64,000 bases of DNA from Bacteroidota bacterium (GCA_009773515.1 WSXX01000016.1:62001-126000); one strand, 5' to 3'; counted from the stretch's first letter, positions 47,425-58,137 are shown. Notes: a model not told the origin generated them from the letters alone. Program-made: numbers and translations.

Positions 47425-49338
47425 TTACTTCACTTCTTCGAAATCAACATCAGTTACTTCCTGATCCGGATTTCCTGAAGGGCCACCTTCATTGGGTGCA
47501 GATGCTTTTTCTCCCTGAGGTTGCTGGCCAGCTTCCTGAGTGTTTTTGTACATCTCTTCACTGGCAGCAGTCCATGCTGTATTCAGAGCAGCCAACGATG
47601 CATCGATACCTGCAATATCACGATTTTTGTGTGCTTCTTTCAAATCGGCAAGGGCCTTTTCAATGGGTGCTTTTTTATCGTCAGGCAGTTTGTCGCCATA
47701 TTCTTTCAGCTGTTTTTCAGTCTGGAAGATCATGGTATCTGCACTGTTTACTTTGTCAACTTCTTCCTTTGCTTTGCGATCGGTTTCGGCATTGGCAGCA
47801 GCTTCATCTTTCATCTTCCTGATTTCGTCTTCCGACAAACCTGAAGATGCTTCGATTCTGATTTGCTGTGATTTTCCGGTTCCTTTATCTTTTGCAGAAA
47901 CATGAAGAATACCATTGGCATCAATGTCAAAAGTTACTTCAATCTGCGGAACTCCGCGAGGTGCGGGTGGGATTCCGTCAAGATGGAAACGTCCGATACT
48001 CTTGTTGTCGCGAGCCATAGGCCTCTCCCCTTGCAGGATATGAATTTCAACCGATGGCTGACTATCGCTGGCTGTTGAGAAGGTTTCTGATTTTTTTGTA
48101 GGAATGGTTGTATTTGATTCGATAAGTCTTGTCAAAACACCACCTAAAGTTTCGATACCTAAAGAGAGAGGTGTAACATCGAGTAAAAGAACATCTTTTA
48201 CTTCTCCGGTAAGAACACCACCCTGAATGGCGGCACCAATAGCTACTACTTCGTCAGGATTTACACCCTTTGACGGAGCTTTGCCGAAGAACTCTTCCAC
48301 GATTTTCTGAATGGCAGGAATTCGGGTTGAACCACCAACGAGGATAACTTCATCGATATCGGAAGTACTTAAACCTGCATCTTTCATAGCCTGACGGCAA
48401 GGATCGATGGTAGAGCGGATCAGTTTATCATTGAGTTGCTCGAATTTTGCACGGCTTAAAGTGCGCACAAGGTGTTTTGGAATTCCATCAACCGGCATAA
48501 TATATGGCAGGTTGATTTCGGTGGATGTTGAGCTTGAAAGTTCGATTTTAGCTTTTTCGGCTGCTTCTTTCAAACGCTGCAAAGCCATTGGATCTTTGCG
48601 GAGATCGATGCCTTCGTCTTTTTTAAATTCATCAGCAAGCCAGTCAATGATGCTGTGGTCAAAATCGTCACCACCTAAGTGGGTGTCACCATTTGTTGAT
48701 TTAACTTCAAAAACGCCTTCGCCCAATTCAAGAATTGAGATATCAAAAGTACCACCGCCAAGATCGAAAACAGCAACTTTAATGTCTCTGTTCTTTTTAT
48801 CAAGACCATATGCAAGAGCTGCAGCCGTTGGCTCGTTGATGATTCTTTTTACTGTGAGTCCGGCAATTTCTCCGGCTTCTTTGGTAGCTTGGCGCTGTGA
48901 GTCGCTAAAATAAGCTGGAACGGTGATTACCGCTTCTGTTACTGTCTGTCCCAGATAATCTTCGGCAGTTTTCTTCATTTTCTGAAGAACCATTGCTGAA
49001 ATTTCCTGAGGAGTATAGGTGCGGTCATCTATCTGAACACGTGGTGTGTTGTTATCGCCTTTAACAACTTTATACGGTACACGACCAATTTCTTTGGTTA
49101 CACGGTCGAAGGTTTCACCCATGAAACGTTTTATGGAGAACACAGTACGCTCAGGATTTGTAATTGCCTGACGCTTGGCAGGATCACCAACTTTACGTTC
49201 ACCATTATCTGTGAAAGCTACAATTGAAGGAGTGGTTCTACGGCCTTCGCTGTTTGGGATTACCACAGGTTCATTACCTTCCATAACGGATACGCATGAA
49301 TTGGTGGTACCCAGATCGATTCCTATTATTTTACCCAT
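47425..49338 (-). CDS. dnaK: Molecular chaperone DnaK (Hsp70)
   Basis: A 637-residue Hsp70. The ATPase domain starts [20 protein letters not shown] and carries [18 protein letters not shown] and [14 protein letters not shown]. The substrate-binding domain has [14 protein letters not shown]. The helical lid follows, and the C-terminus ends in DVDFEEVK, the GrpE/DnaJ-interacting-type tail. The frame is open upstream to 49524, but those residues are not Hsp70-like, so the ATG at 49338 is taken. It folds nascent and stress-damaged proteins with DnaJ and GrpE, which are not adjacent here. No CIRCE-type inverted repeat was noticed upstream. Confidence 0.98.
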   Translation of the reverse strand: MGKIIGIDLGTTNSCVSVMEGNEPVVIPNSEGRRTTPSIVAFTDNGERKVGDPAKRQAITNPERTVFSIKRFMGETFDRVTKEIGRVPYKVVKGDNNTPRVQIDDRTYTPQEISAMVLQKMKKTAEDYLGQTVTEAVITVPAYFSDSQRQATKEAGEIAGLTVKRIINEPTAAALAYGLDKKNRDIKVAVFDLGGGTFDISILELGEGVFEVKSTNGDTHLGGDDFDHSIIDWLADEFKKDEGIDLRKDPMALQRLKEAAEKAKIELSSSTSTEINLPYIMPVDGIPKHLVRTLSRAKFEQLNDKLIRSTIDPCRQAMKDAGLSTSDIDEVILVGGSTRIPAIQKIVEEFFGKAPSKGVNPDEVVAIGAAIQGGVLTGEVKDVLLLDVTPLSLGIETLGGVLTRLIESNTTIPTKKSETFSTASDSQPSVEIHILQGERPMARDNKSIGRFHLDGIPPAPRGVPQIEVTFDIDANGILHVSAKDKGTGKSQQIRIEASSGLSEDEIRKMKDEAAANAETDRKAKEEVDKVNSADTMIFQTEKQLKEYGDKLPDDKKAPIEKALADLKEAHKNRDIAGIDASLAALNTAWTAASEEMYKNTQEAGQQPQGEKASAPNEGGPSGNPDQEVTDVDFEEVK

Positions 49339-49560
49339 ATTTTCTGAAAATTTGAAATTTCGTATTGTTTTAGCCCATTTGTCAAGTATTGTGCCAAGTT
49401 GGTCGGGTTGAAAAATCAAGGCTGTTACTCGCGATATATTTTGATATAAATCATTGATTTTATGTTTATTATATAATAAAAATGGCCAGACAATCAAGCC
49501 TGACCATAATATTTTTTCTGACAAAGAGTTATGACATTTCGTCAGGAAATCATTGAAAAT

Positions 49561-50610
49561 CTAATTGCCGATTTTCTTGATGAATTTGATATTCTCACTG
49601 ATTAGTCTCTCTTCCGTAAGTGGGCTGAGACGCATCTTAACCTCAGGCGTTTCGGTGGTTCTAACAAACCGGCAGGAGAATAGGCCAATCCCGTTTTCGA
49701 TATTTGTATAATCGGGTTTATCCTGAACAATTCCTGACGAAGGCTCATTGACTTCCATATAGGTATTCAACTCATCGCCTGAAACTGAGAAAAGAAATTC
49801 CACCCGATTTACCAGTCGCGACACAACGCTGCTTTCGCTGATTTCGCTGCCTTCTTTATGCGGAATCAGACTTTTGCAAACGCTGAAGAAGCTCGAAGGC
49901 GCATACTGAATTTCCAGTGCTTCGCCACCCTGGAGAGAATTTGATTTAATAGAATTGAAATTCCAGTCAATATAACGTGGAATGGTATCTCTGGCAGCAC
50001 CTCTGATTTCATCAAACCAGAACCTGACTGAGACATTATAGCGTTTGCCGTTTTTGGCTGATGTCCACTTAACCCTCTGCAGGCTTCCTTCTGTTGCAAA
50101 ATTGATAACCGGTTGACCCGGACGGGGAGTTTCAACTGCAAAATTATAAACCAGCGGCGTTTTCGCAGTAATTAACTTCCCGGTTAATTTATTTCTGATT
50201 TCCAGATTATACACAAGATCTCTTGATGAATAATCGGCTGGAACTTTAAATGCAGATTTATAAACCACCTGATGAGGTGCATAAAAAATACCTGGCTCTT
50301 TGTTATAAACCGAGGTAGTATCAAAGGTTAAAGTTCTGATTACACTTCCATTGCTTGATTCTTTAAGAACTACCTCAAGATTTCCTCCATAGGAACTTGA
50401 ATCAGGATTCTGTGCATATTCAAGGGCATTGCCCGCACCCAGAAACGCTTTGTTGATCTTTATGTAATGAACACTGTCATTCTGACTTATTAAACCATAA
50501 ACAACTGTGATATCCTGCCATGGAGCAGTAACATCAAAATCAGTTTCGCAGGATTGGAAAACAAAAGGAAAGAAAGACAGAAGCAGCAAAAGCAGAGATA
50601 TTCTCTTCAT
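49561..50610 (-). CDS. DUF4249-family lipoprotein
   Basis: A 349-residue lipoprotein with lipobox VFQSC (Cys21). The mature N-terminus reads FDVTAPWQDITVVYGLI and DSVHYIKINKAFLG, the signature of DUF4249, a Bacteroidetes family often encoded near outer-membrane receptors. The role is unknown; a surface lipoprotein partner of a transporter is usually assumed. Here no TonB-dependent receptor adjoins, so it is an orphan. A candidate promoter lies upstream at 50669-50700. Confidence 0.85.
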   Translation of the reverse strand: MKRISLLLLLLSFFPFVFQSCETDFDVTAPWQDITVVYGLISQNDSVHYIKINKAFLGAGNALEYAQNPDSSSYGGNLEVVLKESSNGSVIRTLTFDTTSVYNKEPGIFYAPHQVVYKSAFKVPADYSSRDLVYNLEIRNKLTGKLITAKTPLVYNFAVETPRPGQPVINFATEGSLQRVKWTSAKNGKRYNVSVRFWFDEIRGAARDTIPRYIDWNFNSIKSNSLQGGEALEIQYAPSSFFSVCKSLIPHKEGSEISESSVVSRLVNRVEFLFSVSGDELNTYMEVNEPSSGIVQDKPDYTNIENGIGLFSCRFVRTTETPEVKMRLSPLTEERLISENIKFIKKIGN

Positions 50611-50668
50611 TTTAAAAGGATTTGGCAGTAAATTCTAACGAGTAGAGTGCAATGATATTATCAACTGA

Positions 50669-50700
50669 CAAATTTAGATAAATTCCGGCTTCAAAATCAA
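50669..50700 (-). promoter_or_regulatory. Candidate promoter for the DUF4249 lipoprotein
   Basis: On the minus strand: TTG (50698-50700), a 21-base spacer, and TAAATTTG (50669-50676), fitting TAnnTTTG, 58 bases before the ATG. Confidence 0.42.
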
Positions 50701-50804
50701 CTATAGATTTGTATTTTGAAAATCAATAAAAAAGAGATGGTTTATTTAGTGTAATCCTTAAGTTCAATAACCGCCATGTAAGACCTGTCGATTGATTTCT
50801 TTCG

Positions 50805-50812
50805 TAGCTTTG
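50805..50812 (+). promoter_or_regulatory. Candidate -7 element for panB
   Basis: TAGCTTTG fits TAnnTTTG, 66 bases before the panB ATG. The -33 position has only CTG, so support is partial. Confidence 0.35.
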
Positions 50813-50878
50813 CAATCTTGAGTTTCGCATATCAGTGATTGAACAGGCAGTTGTTTTATTCTACTTAAAAAAAAACTT

Positions 50879-51709
50879 ATGATTGAGCCAAGTATTTCGA
50901 AGTTTGCCAATGTGATGAAAGTAACCACACATGTGCTTCAGGAAATGAAGTTGAAAAATGAAAAAATCGCTATGCTTACAGCATATGATTATTCAATGGC
51001 CCGACTTCTTGACAAAGCAGGGATTGACGTTATACTTGTAGGTGATTCTGCATCCAATGTTATGGCAGGTCACACATCAACACTGCCCATCACTTTAAAC
51101 GAAATGATCTACCATGCTACTTCGGTGGTAAGGGCTGTTAAAAGAGCGCTGGTGATAGCGGATATGCCATTCGGAACCTATCAGGGCAACTCAAAGGAAG
51201 CGCTGAGTTCGGCCATCAGAATAATGAAAGAATCAGGTGCTGATGCAGTTAAACTGGAAGGAGGACGTGAAATTCTTGAATCTGTTGACAGGATTCTGTC
51301 GGCTGGCATACCCATTATGGGTCATCTTGGGCTCACACCACAATCCATCCATAAGTTTGGCACCTATGTGGTTAGAGCTACTGAAGAAAATGAAGCCCAG
51401 AAACTGGTTGAAGATGCTCATATACTTGAAAAAGCAGGTTGTTTCGGAATAGTTCTGGAGAAAATTCCTGCAAAACTTGCTGCAAAAGTTACCAGTGAAA
51501 TTAAAATCCCGATTATTGGTATCGGAGCTGGCCCTGAAGTGGATGGGCAGGTGCTTGTGCTTCATGATATGCTGGGTATAACTCAGGAGTTTTCTCCCCG
51601 TTTCCTGAGACGTTACCACAACCTCAGCGAAGAGATTCAAGGTTCGGTAAGATCATATATTAAAGATGTAAAATCTGTTGATTTCCCCAACGAACGCGAA
51701 CAGTACTAA
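50879..51709 (+). CDS. panB: 3-methyl-2-oxobutanoate hydroxymethyltransferase (ketopantoate synthesis)
   Basis: A 276-residue cytoplasmic enzyme of pantothenate and coenzyme A synthesis. It transfers a hydroxymethyl group from methylene-tetrahydrofolate to ketoisovalerate. [34 protein letters not shown] (metal-binding Asp), [19 protein letters not shown] and [20 protein letters not shown] are all typical. The ATG at 50879 gives a slightly longer N-terminus than most, with ATG codons also at residues 13 and 23. The pseudouridine synthase gene starts 13 bases after its stop. Confidence 0.96.
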   Translation: MIEPSISKFANVMKVTTHVLQEMKLKNEKIAMLTAYDYSMARLLDKAGIDVILVGDSASNVMAGHTSTLPITLNEMIYHATSVVRAVKRALVIADMPFGTYQGNSKEALSSAIRIMKESGADAVKLEGGREILESVDRILSAGIPIMGHLGLTPQSIHKFGTYVVRATEENEAQKLVEDAHILEKAGCFGIVLEKIPAKLAAKVTSEIKIPIIGIGAGPEVDGQVLVLHDMLGITQEFSPRFLRRYHNLSEEIQGSVRSYIKDVKSVDFPNEREQY

Positions 51710-51722
51710 ATTTTACTGATTT

Positions 51723-52421
51723 ATGTCCGGTCTTCCTGAAATCCTGTTTGAAGATAACCATATTCTGGTTGTGAATAAACGTACGGGAGATATTGTGCAG
51801 GGAGATAAAACCGGCGATCTTGCACTCACCGACTTATTGAAAGCCTACCTCAAAGAAAAGTACAATAAACCCGGAGAAGTATTTCTTGGTCTGGTACATA
51901 GAATCGACAGGCCGGTAAGTGGCGCTGTGATACTTGCCCGCACTTCAAAAGCTTTGACCAGACTTTCTTTGATGGTCAAAAACCGGGAGATAAAAAAAAC
52001 TTACTGGGCAATTGTAGATAAAATTCCTGAACCCGCATCCGGAAGGCTGGAAAATCATCTGAAAAAAAACGAAAAACAAAATAAATCATACATCGTTGAA
52101 GCTGGAACACCGGAATCAAAACCTGCAATCCTCGATTATAAACTTATCGCATCATCAAAATCACTTCATTTGCTTGAGATTGACCTGATCACTGGCCGCC
52201 ATCACCAAATCAGAGCTCAATTGTCAGCCAAAGGGTGGTTAATCAGAGGAGACTTGAAATATGGTGCAAAAAGATCAAACCCTGATGGTTCAATTTGTCT
52301 TCATTCGCGTATGCTTCAATTCACTCATCCCGTTTCAGGAGAAAATCTGAAAATTGTGGCCGGTTTACCATCACTACCGGAATGGACCTATTTTAATCCG
52401 GATCAATTGACCCAAAAATAA
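51723..52421 (+). CDS. RluA-family pseudouridine synthase
   Basis: A 232-residue enzyme that isomerises uridine in rRNA or tRNA. The catalytic block LVHRIDRPVSGAVILARTSKA carries the essential Asp in HRIDRPVSG. ILVVNKRTGDIVQG precedes it, and LLEIDLITGRHHQIRAQLSA is the second conserved block. There is no S4 domain, so it is a short RluA/RluC-like form. It is probably co-transcribed with panB. The target site is unknown. Confidence 0.92.
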   Translation: MSGLPEILFEDNHILVVNKRTGDIVQGDKTGDLALTDLLKAYLKEKYNKPGEVFLGLVHRIDRPVSGAVILARTSKALTRLSLMVKNREIKKTYWAIVDKIPEPASGRLENHLKKNEKQNKSYIVEAGTPESKPAILDYKLIASSKSLHLLEIDLITGRHHQIRAQLSAKGWLIRGDLKYGAKRSNPDGSICLHSRMLQFTHPVSGENLKIVAGLPSLPEWTYFNPDQLTQK

Positions 52422-52449
52422 ACTTCGACAAGACAAAAGACAGATATAT

Positions 52450-55281
52450 TTGTTTGAAAAGATACTTAAACAAGATATTGTGAGACTTTGTAAAGCGGTG
52501 CTTGCCATTTTTCTGATTTTTTCATCAGGCTTTCATGCAAGAGGGCAATTCTATGATATTGGACAGGCGCCTGCTTCAACAAGATGGAACACGATTGAAA
52601 CCCCGGATTTTCAATTTATTTTTCCAGTGTATCTTGATTCTTTTGCCATAGAAACTGCCCGGTCTTTTCAGCACAATGCCGGGGCTGTAAAATCGGGTTT
52701 ACGCACACAACCGCTCAAAACACCTGTATTACTTCATCCGCAGAGTGCCATTTCAAATGCATATGCAATATGGGCGCCCCGGCGGATTGAGGCACTCACA
52801 ACACCTCCACAGAAAAACTATGCACAACCCTGGATGCACCAGCTTGGACTTCACGAGTACCGCCATGTTGTTCAGCTTTCGAAGCTAAATCAGGGATTCG
52901 GCAAAGGCTTAGGATACCTTTTTGGCCAACAGGCTGCGGCTATACTAACCGGACTTTTTATTCCTCCCTGGTTTCTGGAGGGTGATGCCGTTTTGACCGA
53001 AACCCTGCTGAGTAAGTCCGGCCGGGGAAGGGTGCCTTCCTTTTCAGCAGATCTGAAAGCCCAGATGCACGAAAAAGGAGCTTACAGTTTTGCAAAAGCC
53101 ACGCTGGGTTCATACCGGAATTATGTACCCGATATTTACACCACCGGCTATTATATTGTTGCCCACGGACGCAAAAAATACGGGATAGAATTGTGGAACT
53201 CCGCACTTAATCATGTTGCAAGAAGCCCCCTTACATTTACTCCCTTTAACCGGGGACTGAAAAAAATCAGCGGGCTGGACAAAGAAAGCCTCTATGATGA
53301 AGCAGTTGAAGAATTCATCACGGAAAATAAAGCAGAATTTACCGAAGCTGTCTTTTGGCCGATACCAGCAGTTAGAAAAGACTTTGTAGAATATCACCAT
53401 CCTTTTAAGCTGAATGACTCAACGGTTGTTGCACTGAAAACTTCTTTTGCATTCAATCCTGAAATTGTAAAGCTAGACCAGTCAGGCAATGAAACCACGC
53501 TGCTGCAGACCGGTTATGTCATGGATCAACTGGTAAGCATGAACAACGGCATTATGGCCTGGAGTGAGTACCGGCCGCACATCCGGTGGCAAACCGTAAG
53601 TTACACCGATGTGGTAATGTTTGATCCGGTAACTGGTATTTCTGATAGAATGTCATTCAAAAGAAGACTTTTTGCGCCCGTGGCCGGTAAAAAAACCGGA
53701 TCTTTTGCAGCGGTTGGATACAAGAAAGACGCAACAGCTTACATCTTTATTTACAACAATGGTTCGCAATCAGAGTTTTCCGTTCCCGATGGCTTGCATC
53801 CACTTGCACCTGCATGGACTGATGATGGGAGTGCATTGATTTTTATCACGGTAAGCACAGAGGGTAAAAGTTTTATGAAACTTGATACCCTCAACAGAAC
53901 TTTTAGTTCGCTTACCGTGCCTTTATTTGCCGAAATCAGCGATCCATTTGTAAGCGGAAATCAGGTTTACTTTACAGGCACAAACGGTGAAACAAGTCAG
54001 ATATGCATGATTGATCTTACATCCGGCGAGACCGTTGTTATTACAAATTCTCAGTTTGGGGCAACCAACCCGGCAATTAAAAACGATACGCTCATCTATA
54101 ATGAATACACTTCGGATGGAAACCGGATTGCAATACTCAATACTGATAATATTTCAACCAAGGCTTACAATCCGCTGACTCCTGATGAATGGCCGGGCAT
54201 AGCTGAGATGTTTTCGCAGGAGGAATTTCCCGATCGTGTAAAAACCGGGAATAGTTCATTTACCATCAACAGCTATAAAAAAGCTGCGAATCTTTTTAAA
54301 GTTCACAGCTGGGCGCCGGTGTTTGTAGATATAGGCGGAGAAACAGCAAGGCCCGGCTTTTCAGTGATGAGCCAGAACCTGCTTTCAACGCTGGTATTAA
54401 CGGGCGGATATGATTTCAGCATGGTTGAGCGAACAGGAAAATTCAGGGCAGATGCAACCTGGAAAGGCTGGTATCCGGAGTTGAGGGCAGGATTTTCAAA
54501 TGGAAAAAGATCGGCCATTACTTCTGAATCCAACACAAGATATACCTGGAATGAAACGTCTATTGATCTGAGTGCAAGTCAAAGCCTTAACCTCTCAAAA
54601 GGGAAGCACAGCCGCGGACTTTTCGGAGAAGCAACTTATACACTATATAAAACCTCCCCCGATGCAGGCAGCCCTGATAATTTTAATGCGGGACAACTTT
54701 CGGTACTCACCTACAGGGCTTTTGCCTATACCTATGAAAGGCAGGCATACCGCGACCTTGCACCCGCTATGGGAATAAATGCAGATTTAAGATTCCGGCA
54801 TGCTGCAGGAGGGACACTTGATGCCGGAAATATATTTGCTGTGCGGTCAAATATCTTTTTGCCAGGCATTTACAGAAATCACTCCATCGGTTTGTATGCG
54901 GGTTATCAGTATTCTTCTCCTCAGGAATACCGTTTTCAGAATATGATCAGCACCAGCAGAGGTTACTTTGATCTGGAAGCAGGCAATGTGTTGGTGAGCC
55001 TTAAAGCCAATTACCGTATGCCTATTGTTTATCCCGACTTCAATTTCCTGTACAGTTTTTATATAAAACGTCTCCGTTCAAATATATTTTATGATTACAC
55101 GAATATCTCAGGCGGCATACCTGTTACTACATACAACTCTTCGGGAGTTGACCTGATGGCCGATATGCATGCTTTTGGGTTAAGCACACCCATAAGTATC
55201 GGATTCAGAACATTATATCAGTTTCAAACAGAGGCCATTGGCATTGAATTATTGTTTTCAATTAATTTTTATGAGTATTAG
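52450..55281 (+). CDS. Exported HExxH metalloprotease-like / propeller / beta-barrel fusion protein
   Basis: A 943-residue protein. The signal peptide ends near residue 33. HEYRH at 135-139 fits the zinc motif HExxH, with WFLEGDA (Glu177) downstream as the likely third ligand, as in gluzincin (peptidase MA-type) proteases. Residues 310-600 show TolB/WD-like strands (HPLAPAWTDDGSALIFITV, GTNGETSQICMIDLTSGE). The last 300 residues are amphipathic strands ending in ELLFSINFYEY, the aromatic end of an outer-membrane barrel. The start is uncertain: TTG at 52450 or GTG at 52480, the latter giving a compact signal peptide. It may be a surface or periplasmic protease tethered by its own barrel (inference). 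Confidence 0.8.
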   Translation: MFEKILKQDIVRLCKAVLAIFLIFSSGFHARGQFYDIGQAPASTRWNTIETPDFQFIFPVYLDSFAIETARSFQHNAGAVKSGLRTQPLKTPVLLHPQSAISNAYAIWAPRRIEALTTPPQKNYAQPWMHQLGLHEYRHVVQLSKLNQGFGKGLGYLFGQQAAAILTGLFIPPWFLEGDAVLTETLLSKSGRGRVPSFSADLKAQMHEKGAYSFAKATLGSYRNYVPDIYTTGYYIVAHGRKKYGIELWNSALNHVARSPLTFTPFNRGLKKISGLDKESLYDEAVEEFITENKAEFTEAVFWPIPAVRKDFVEYHHPFKLNDSTVVALKTSFAFNPEIVKLDQSGNETTLLQTGYVMDQLVSMNNGIMAWSEYRPHIRWQTVSYTDVVMFDPVTGISDRMSFKRRLFAPVAGKKTGSFAAVGYKKDATAYIFIYNNGSQSEFSVPDGLHPLAPAWTDDGSALIFITVSTEGKSFMKLDTLNRTFSSLTVPLFAEISDPFVSGNQVYFTGTNGETSQICMIDLTSGETVVITNSQFGATNPAIKNDTLIYNEYTSDGNRIAILNTDNISTKAYNPLTPDEWPGIAEMFSQEEFPDRVKTGNSSFTINSYKKAANLFKVHSWAPVFVDIGGETARPGFSVMSQNLLSTLVLTGGYDFSMVERTGKFRADATWKGWYPELRAGFSNGKRSAITSESNTRYTWNETSIDLSASQSLNLSKGKHSRGLFGEATYTLYKTSPDAGSPDNFNAGQLSVLTYRAFAYTYERQAYRDLAPAMGINADLRFRHAAGGTLDAGNIFAVRSNIFLPGIYRNHSIGLYAGYQYSSPQEYRFQNMISTSRGYFDLEAGNVLVSLKANYRMPIVYPDFNFLYSFYIKRLRSNIFYDYTNISGGIPVTTYNSSGVDLMADMHAFGLSTPISIGFRTLYQFQTEAIGIELLFSINFYEY

Positions 55282-55341
55282 ATTGTAAATGAATAATTTG
55301 TATTTTCGTAAATGAAAGACAAATAATTCCGGATACAGACC

Positions 55342-55704
55342 ATGAAGTTCCCTATAAGACTCCTGCTTACAACTGTGGCTGTTATGACTACAATTTATAT
55401 TCTCCCCGGAATTACTGCGGCTTCATTTTTATCATGGTTCAGCACCTCTGTTTTAATAGCTTTCTGCAATACTGTGCCAAAGCGGCTGCTGCTAAAGCTG
55501 AAAATACCAATGAACCTTATTTTTTTTGGTTTTCTGATGCTTGCTCTGAATATTATTCTTACATATCTGGCCGCCGGAGTATTTCCGGAATTTACCGCTT
55601 CAAAGTTTTATCAGGTTCTGGTATTCAGCATCATAGTGACTTCAATAACATCCGTAATGAATTCCATTATTCCTTCGGATAAAGCGGATAATCCGGAAGA
55701 ATGA
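55342..55704 (+). CDS. Small membrane protein, phage-holin family 4 / YvlD-like
   Basis: A 120-residue protein with four transmembrane helices (about residues 5-23, 27-45, 56-78, 88-108) and a short acidic tail (DKADNPEE). FPIRLLLTTVAVMTTIYILPG and a V-P-K-R-type turn fit the PF04020-type family, widespread in bacteria and not tied to phage. Function is unknown. No phage genes surround it. Confidence 0.75.
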   Translation: MKFPIRLLLTTVAVMTTIYILPGITAASFLSWFSTSVLIAFCNTVPKRLLLKLKIPMNLIFFGFLMLALNIILTYLAAGVFPEFTASKFYQVLVFSIIVTSITSVMNSIIPSDKADNPEE

Positions 55705-55813
55705 TAACCGGAATCAGCTTTTGCTCATTACAGAGCAAAAAACACTATTTCTGATTTTACCCCCATCATAAAAGACTTTTGTATATTCGCATCCTGATAA
55801 ATATTCAAGGAAT

Positions 55814-56278
55814 ATGAAAAGCAGATTTATTACCTTACCACAGGAAATTGAGCGCATCATAAAATCATGTGATGTATGCAATCTTGGCATGATTGACCTT
55901 GATAACAAACCCTACACCTTGCCTTTTAATTTCGGATTTGAAGAACAGACAGTCTATCTTCACTCAGGGCCTGTCGGGAAAAAGATCGATATTCTGCGTA
56001 ATAACCCAGATGTTTGCATCACTTTCAGCACTGACCATCAGCTTTACCACCAATCGGAAGATGTTGCCTGCAGCTATGGAATGAAGTACAGAAGTGTACT
56101 GATTCAGGGAAAACTGGAGTTTATTGAGGATGCTGATGAAAAAATCAGGATACTGAATATCATTATGCGGCAATATACCAAACGCGACGACTATAAATAC
56201 AGTGGACCTTCGGTTGCAAATGTTGCGGTAATGCGGGTTAAAGCAGAAACTATTACTGCAAAGGCATTTGGGTATTGA
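55814..56278 (+). CDS. Pyridoxamine 5'-phosphate oxidase-like flavin-binding protein
   Basis: A 154-residue split-barrel protein of the PPOX/NimA-like group. It opens IERIIKSCDVCNLGMIDLD, has PYTLPFNFGFEEQTVYLHSG in the FMN-binding region and VCITFSTDHQ further on, and ends with VAVMRVKAETITAKAFGY. Such proteins bind FMN or F420 and reduce small molecules; some relatives give nitroimidazole resistance. TATATTCG at 55781-55788, one mismatch from the -7 consensus, lies upstream. The substrate is unknown. Confidence 0.85.
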   Translation: MKSRFITLPQEIERIIKSCDVCNLGMIDLDNKPYTLPFNFGFEEQTVYLHSGPVGKKIDILRNNPDVCITFSTDHQLYHQSEDVACSYGMKYRSVLIQGKLEFIEDADEKIRILNIIMRQYTKRDDYKYSGPSVANVAVMRVKAETITAKAFGY

Positions 56279-56512
56279 TGGGTGATTTACAAACAATAGA
56301 TACCATTAAAATAATTTCCTCAAATAACACACTTTTTTTATCCCCCTCTTCTCCCCCTTTTGGACCTTCGACCAGGCTCAGGCACCAGGGGGACGATTAC
56401 TTTCGTGTTTTTAGGCACATTCGTTTGCAGAAAGCCCTGTAAGCAGGCACGCTCACTTGATGAACGAATCGTCCTAACAAGTTTTCTTTCAACTTGTCAG
56501 GTCTTCTTGTTT

Positions 56513-57100
56513 TTAGTGAATCGAACGATGCGATTTACCCTGCACCCCTGTATCTGCCAGTCGGTAGAGCCTGAAAACTGCCCAACCGATCAATGCTCCA
56601 ACCGCTCCTCCAGCCAAAACATCGCCGGGATAATGCACCCCCAGATAAATTCTGCTGTAAGATATAATTCCTGCCCAGACAAGTAATGCCGGCAACACCC
56701 ATCCAAAGCGCTTTTTAAGCATCAGCCCACTGAAAACAGCCATACCAAATGTATTCGTGGCATGCGAAGAAACAAAACCATATTTACCGCCACAGTGCTC
56801 ATTTAAGATTCTAACCATTCCTTCAAGTAATGGTTCGTGGCACGGTCTTAATCTAAGAAAAACATCTTTAAAAGCTTTTACTGAAACCTGATCGGTGATG
56901 GTAACCAGTAAAGCAATGGAAATGAGAATAAGCCACCAGCGTGCGGGGCTTTGCCGGATCATCAGAAACAACAAAACAGCATAAAGCGGAATCCAGATGA
57001 ATTTATCGCTGAGCCAGAACATCAGAAAATCGAAAAACGGGGAGTGCATCCCGTTGATGATTAAAAAAACCTGCCGGTCAAACTGAATAATGTGATCCAT
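56513..57100 (-). CDS. PAP2-family membrane phosphatase
   Basis: A 195-residue inner-membrane protein with about five or six helices. The three phosphatase motifs are present: KDVFLRLRPCHEP (K-x6-RP), GFVSSHATNTFG (SSHA in place of PSGH) and SRIYLGVHYPGDVLAG (SR-x5-H-x3-D). It dephosphorylates a lipid phosphate such as undecaprenyl pyrophosphate or phosphatidate on the periplasmic side. It starts 3 bases after the obgE stop, so the two are co-transcribed. Confidence 0.9.
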   Translation of the reverse strand: MDHIIQFDRQVFLIINGMHSPFFDFLMFWLSDKFIWIPLYAVLLFLMIRQSPARWWLILISIALLVTITDQVSVKAFKDVFLRLRPCHEPLLEGMVRILNEHCGGKYGFVSSHATNTFGMAVFSGLMLKKRFGWVLPALLVWAGIISYSRIYLGVHYPGDVLAGGAVGALIGWAVFRLYRLADTGVQGKSHRSIH

Positions 57101-57103
57101 TTT

Positions 57104-58105
57104 CTAGAAGTAGGGTTTATGCAATGCTTTCCAGACTTCGTCTTTCAATTCACTGATGCCTAGTCCTGTATGTGATGAAATAAACACAATGGGAACATCG
57201 GGTAATTTGCGTTTTTTCAGTTTACGCATTCCATCGGCATCCAGCAGGTCGCATTTGGTGATGGCCAGAACCTTGTTTTTATCCAACAGTTCGGGATTAA
57301 ACTGTTCAAGTTCGTTGAGCAGGATATCGTATTCTTTTCTGATGTTTGACGCAGTAACAGGCACCATAAACAGCAGCGCAGAATTTCGTTCTATGTGCCG
57401 CAGGAATCGCAATCCAAGGCCACGCCCTTCAGAAGCACCTTCGATAATTCCGGGAATATCAGCCATTACAAATGAGCGGTCATCGCGATAAGCAACGATA
57501 CCAAGGTTAGGACGCAGGGTGGTAAACGGATAATCAGCAATTTCGGGCTTTGCAGCTGAAACCACCGATAAAAGTGTTGATTTTCCGGCATTTGGAAAAC
57601 CTACGAGACCAACATCAGCCAATATTTTCAATTCAAGAATTTTCCATGCTTCCTGACCCGGTTCTCCGGGCTGAGCGAACCGAGGTGTTTGATTTGTGGG
57701 AGATTTAAAATGGTCGTTGCCAAGTCCGCCACGGCCACCACTGAGAAGGATATAAGTTTCTCCATCCTCCGTAATTTCAGCTTCCTGTTCCATGGTTTCA
57801 GGATCTTTAACAATGGTACCAAGAGGCACTTCAACAATCACATCCTTTCCGAAAGCACCTGTGCGGCAACTGGAACCTCCGCCAACACCATCGCCGGCCT
57901 TGAGGTGTTTGGTATATTTAAGATGAAGCAAAGTCCATAACTGAGCATTTCCTTTCAGAATGATATGCCCTCCCCTGCCACCGTCGCCGCCATCAGGTCC
58001 GCCTTTAGCGTTTGCCCGGGTCCGCAACAAGTGAGCAGAACCGGCACCTCCTTTGCCTGAGCGGAGGTTCAACTTTACATAATCAACAAAATTGGAAGAA
58101 GACAT
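57104..58105 (-). CDS. obgE: GTPase Obg/CgtA
   Basis: A 333-residue GTPase needed for late 50S ribosome assembly and stress control. The Gly-rich Obg fold covers residues 1-158 ([20 protein letters not shown] and [10 protein letters not shown]). The G domain has G1 [11 protein letters not shown]3 [16 protein letters not shown] and G4 ITKCDLLD. It lacks the C-terminal OCT extension of some homologues. Its -7 element sits directly beside the adk terminator. Confidence 0.96.
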   Translation of the reverse strand: MSSSNFVDYVKLNLRSGKGGAGSAHLLRTRANAKGGPDGGDGGRGGHIILKGNAQLWTLLHLKYTKHLKAGDGVGGGSSCRTGAFGKDVIVEVPLGTIVKDPETMEQEAEITEDGETYILLSGGRGGLGNDHFKSPTNQTPRFAQPGEPGQEAWKILELKILADVGLVGFPNAGKSTLLSVVSAAKPEIADYPFTTLRPNLGIVAYRDDRSFVMADIPGIIEGASEGRGLGLRFLRHIERNSALLFMVPVTASNIRKEYDILLNELEQFNPELLDKNKVLAITKCDLLDADGMRKLKKRKLPDVPIVFISSHTGLGISELKDEVWKALHKPYF

Positions 58106-58137
58106 AGGGAATTTTCGTGTAAGTAATTTAGAATGGG

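Noticed and set aside
48407-48913. 168-codon open frame antisense to dnaK
   Set aside because: It is a shadow of the strongly conserved dnaK codons; no promoter or protein-like features.
55342-55704. Prophage remnant suggested by the holin-like membrane protein
   Set aside because: The family is widespread in non-phage contexts and no other phage gene, integrase or attachment site is nearby.
56360-56686. 108-codon plus-strand open frame overlapping the PAP2 gene
   Set aside because: Half of it is antisense to the catalytic region of the phosphatase; no family features.
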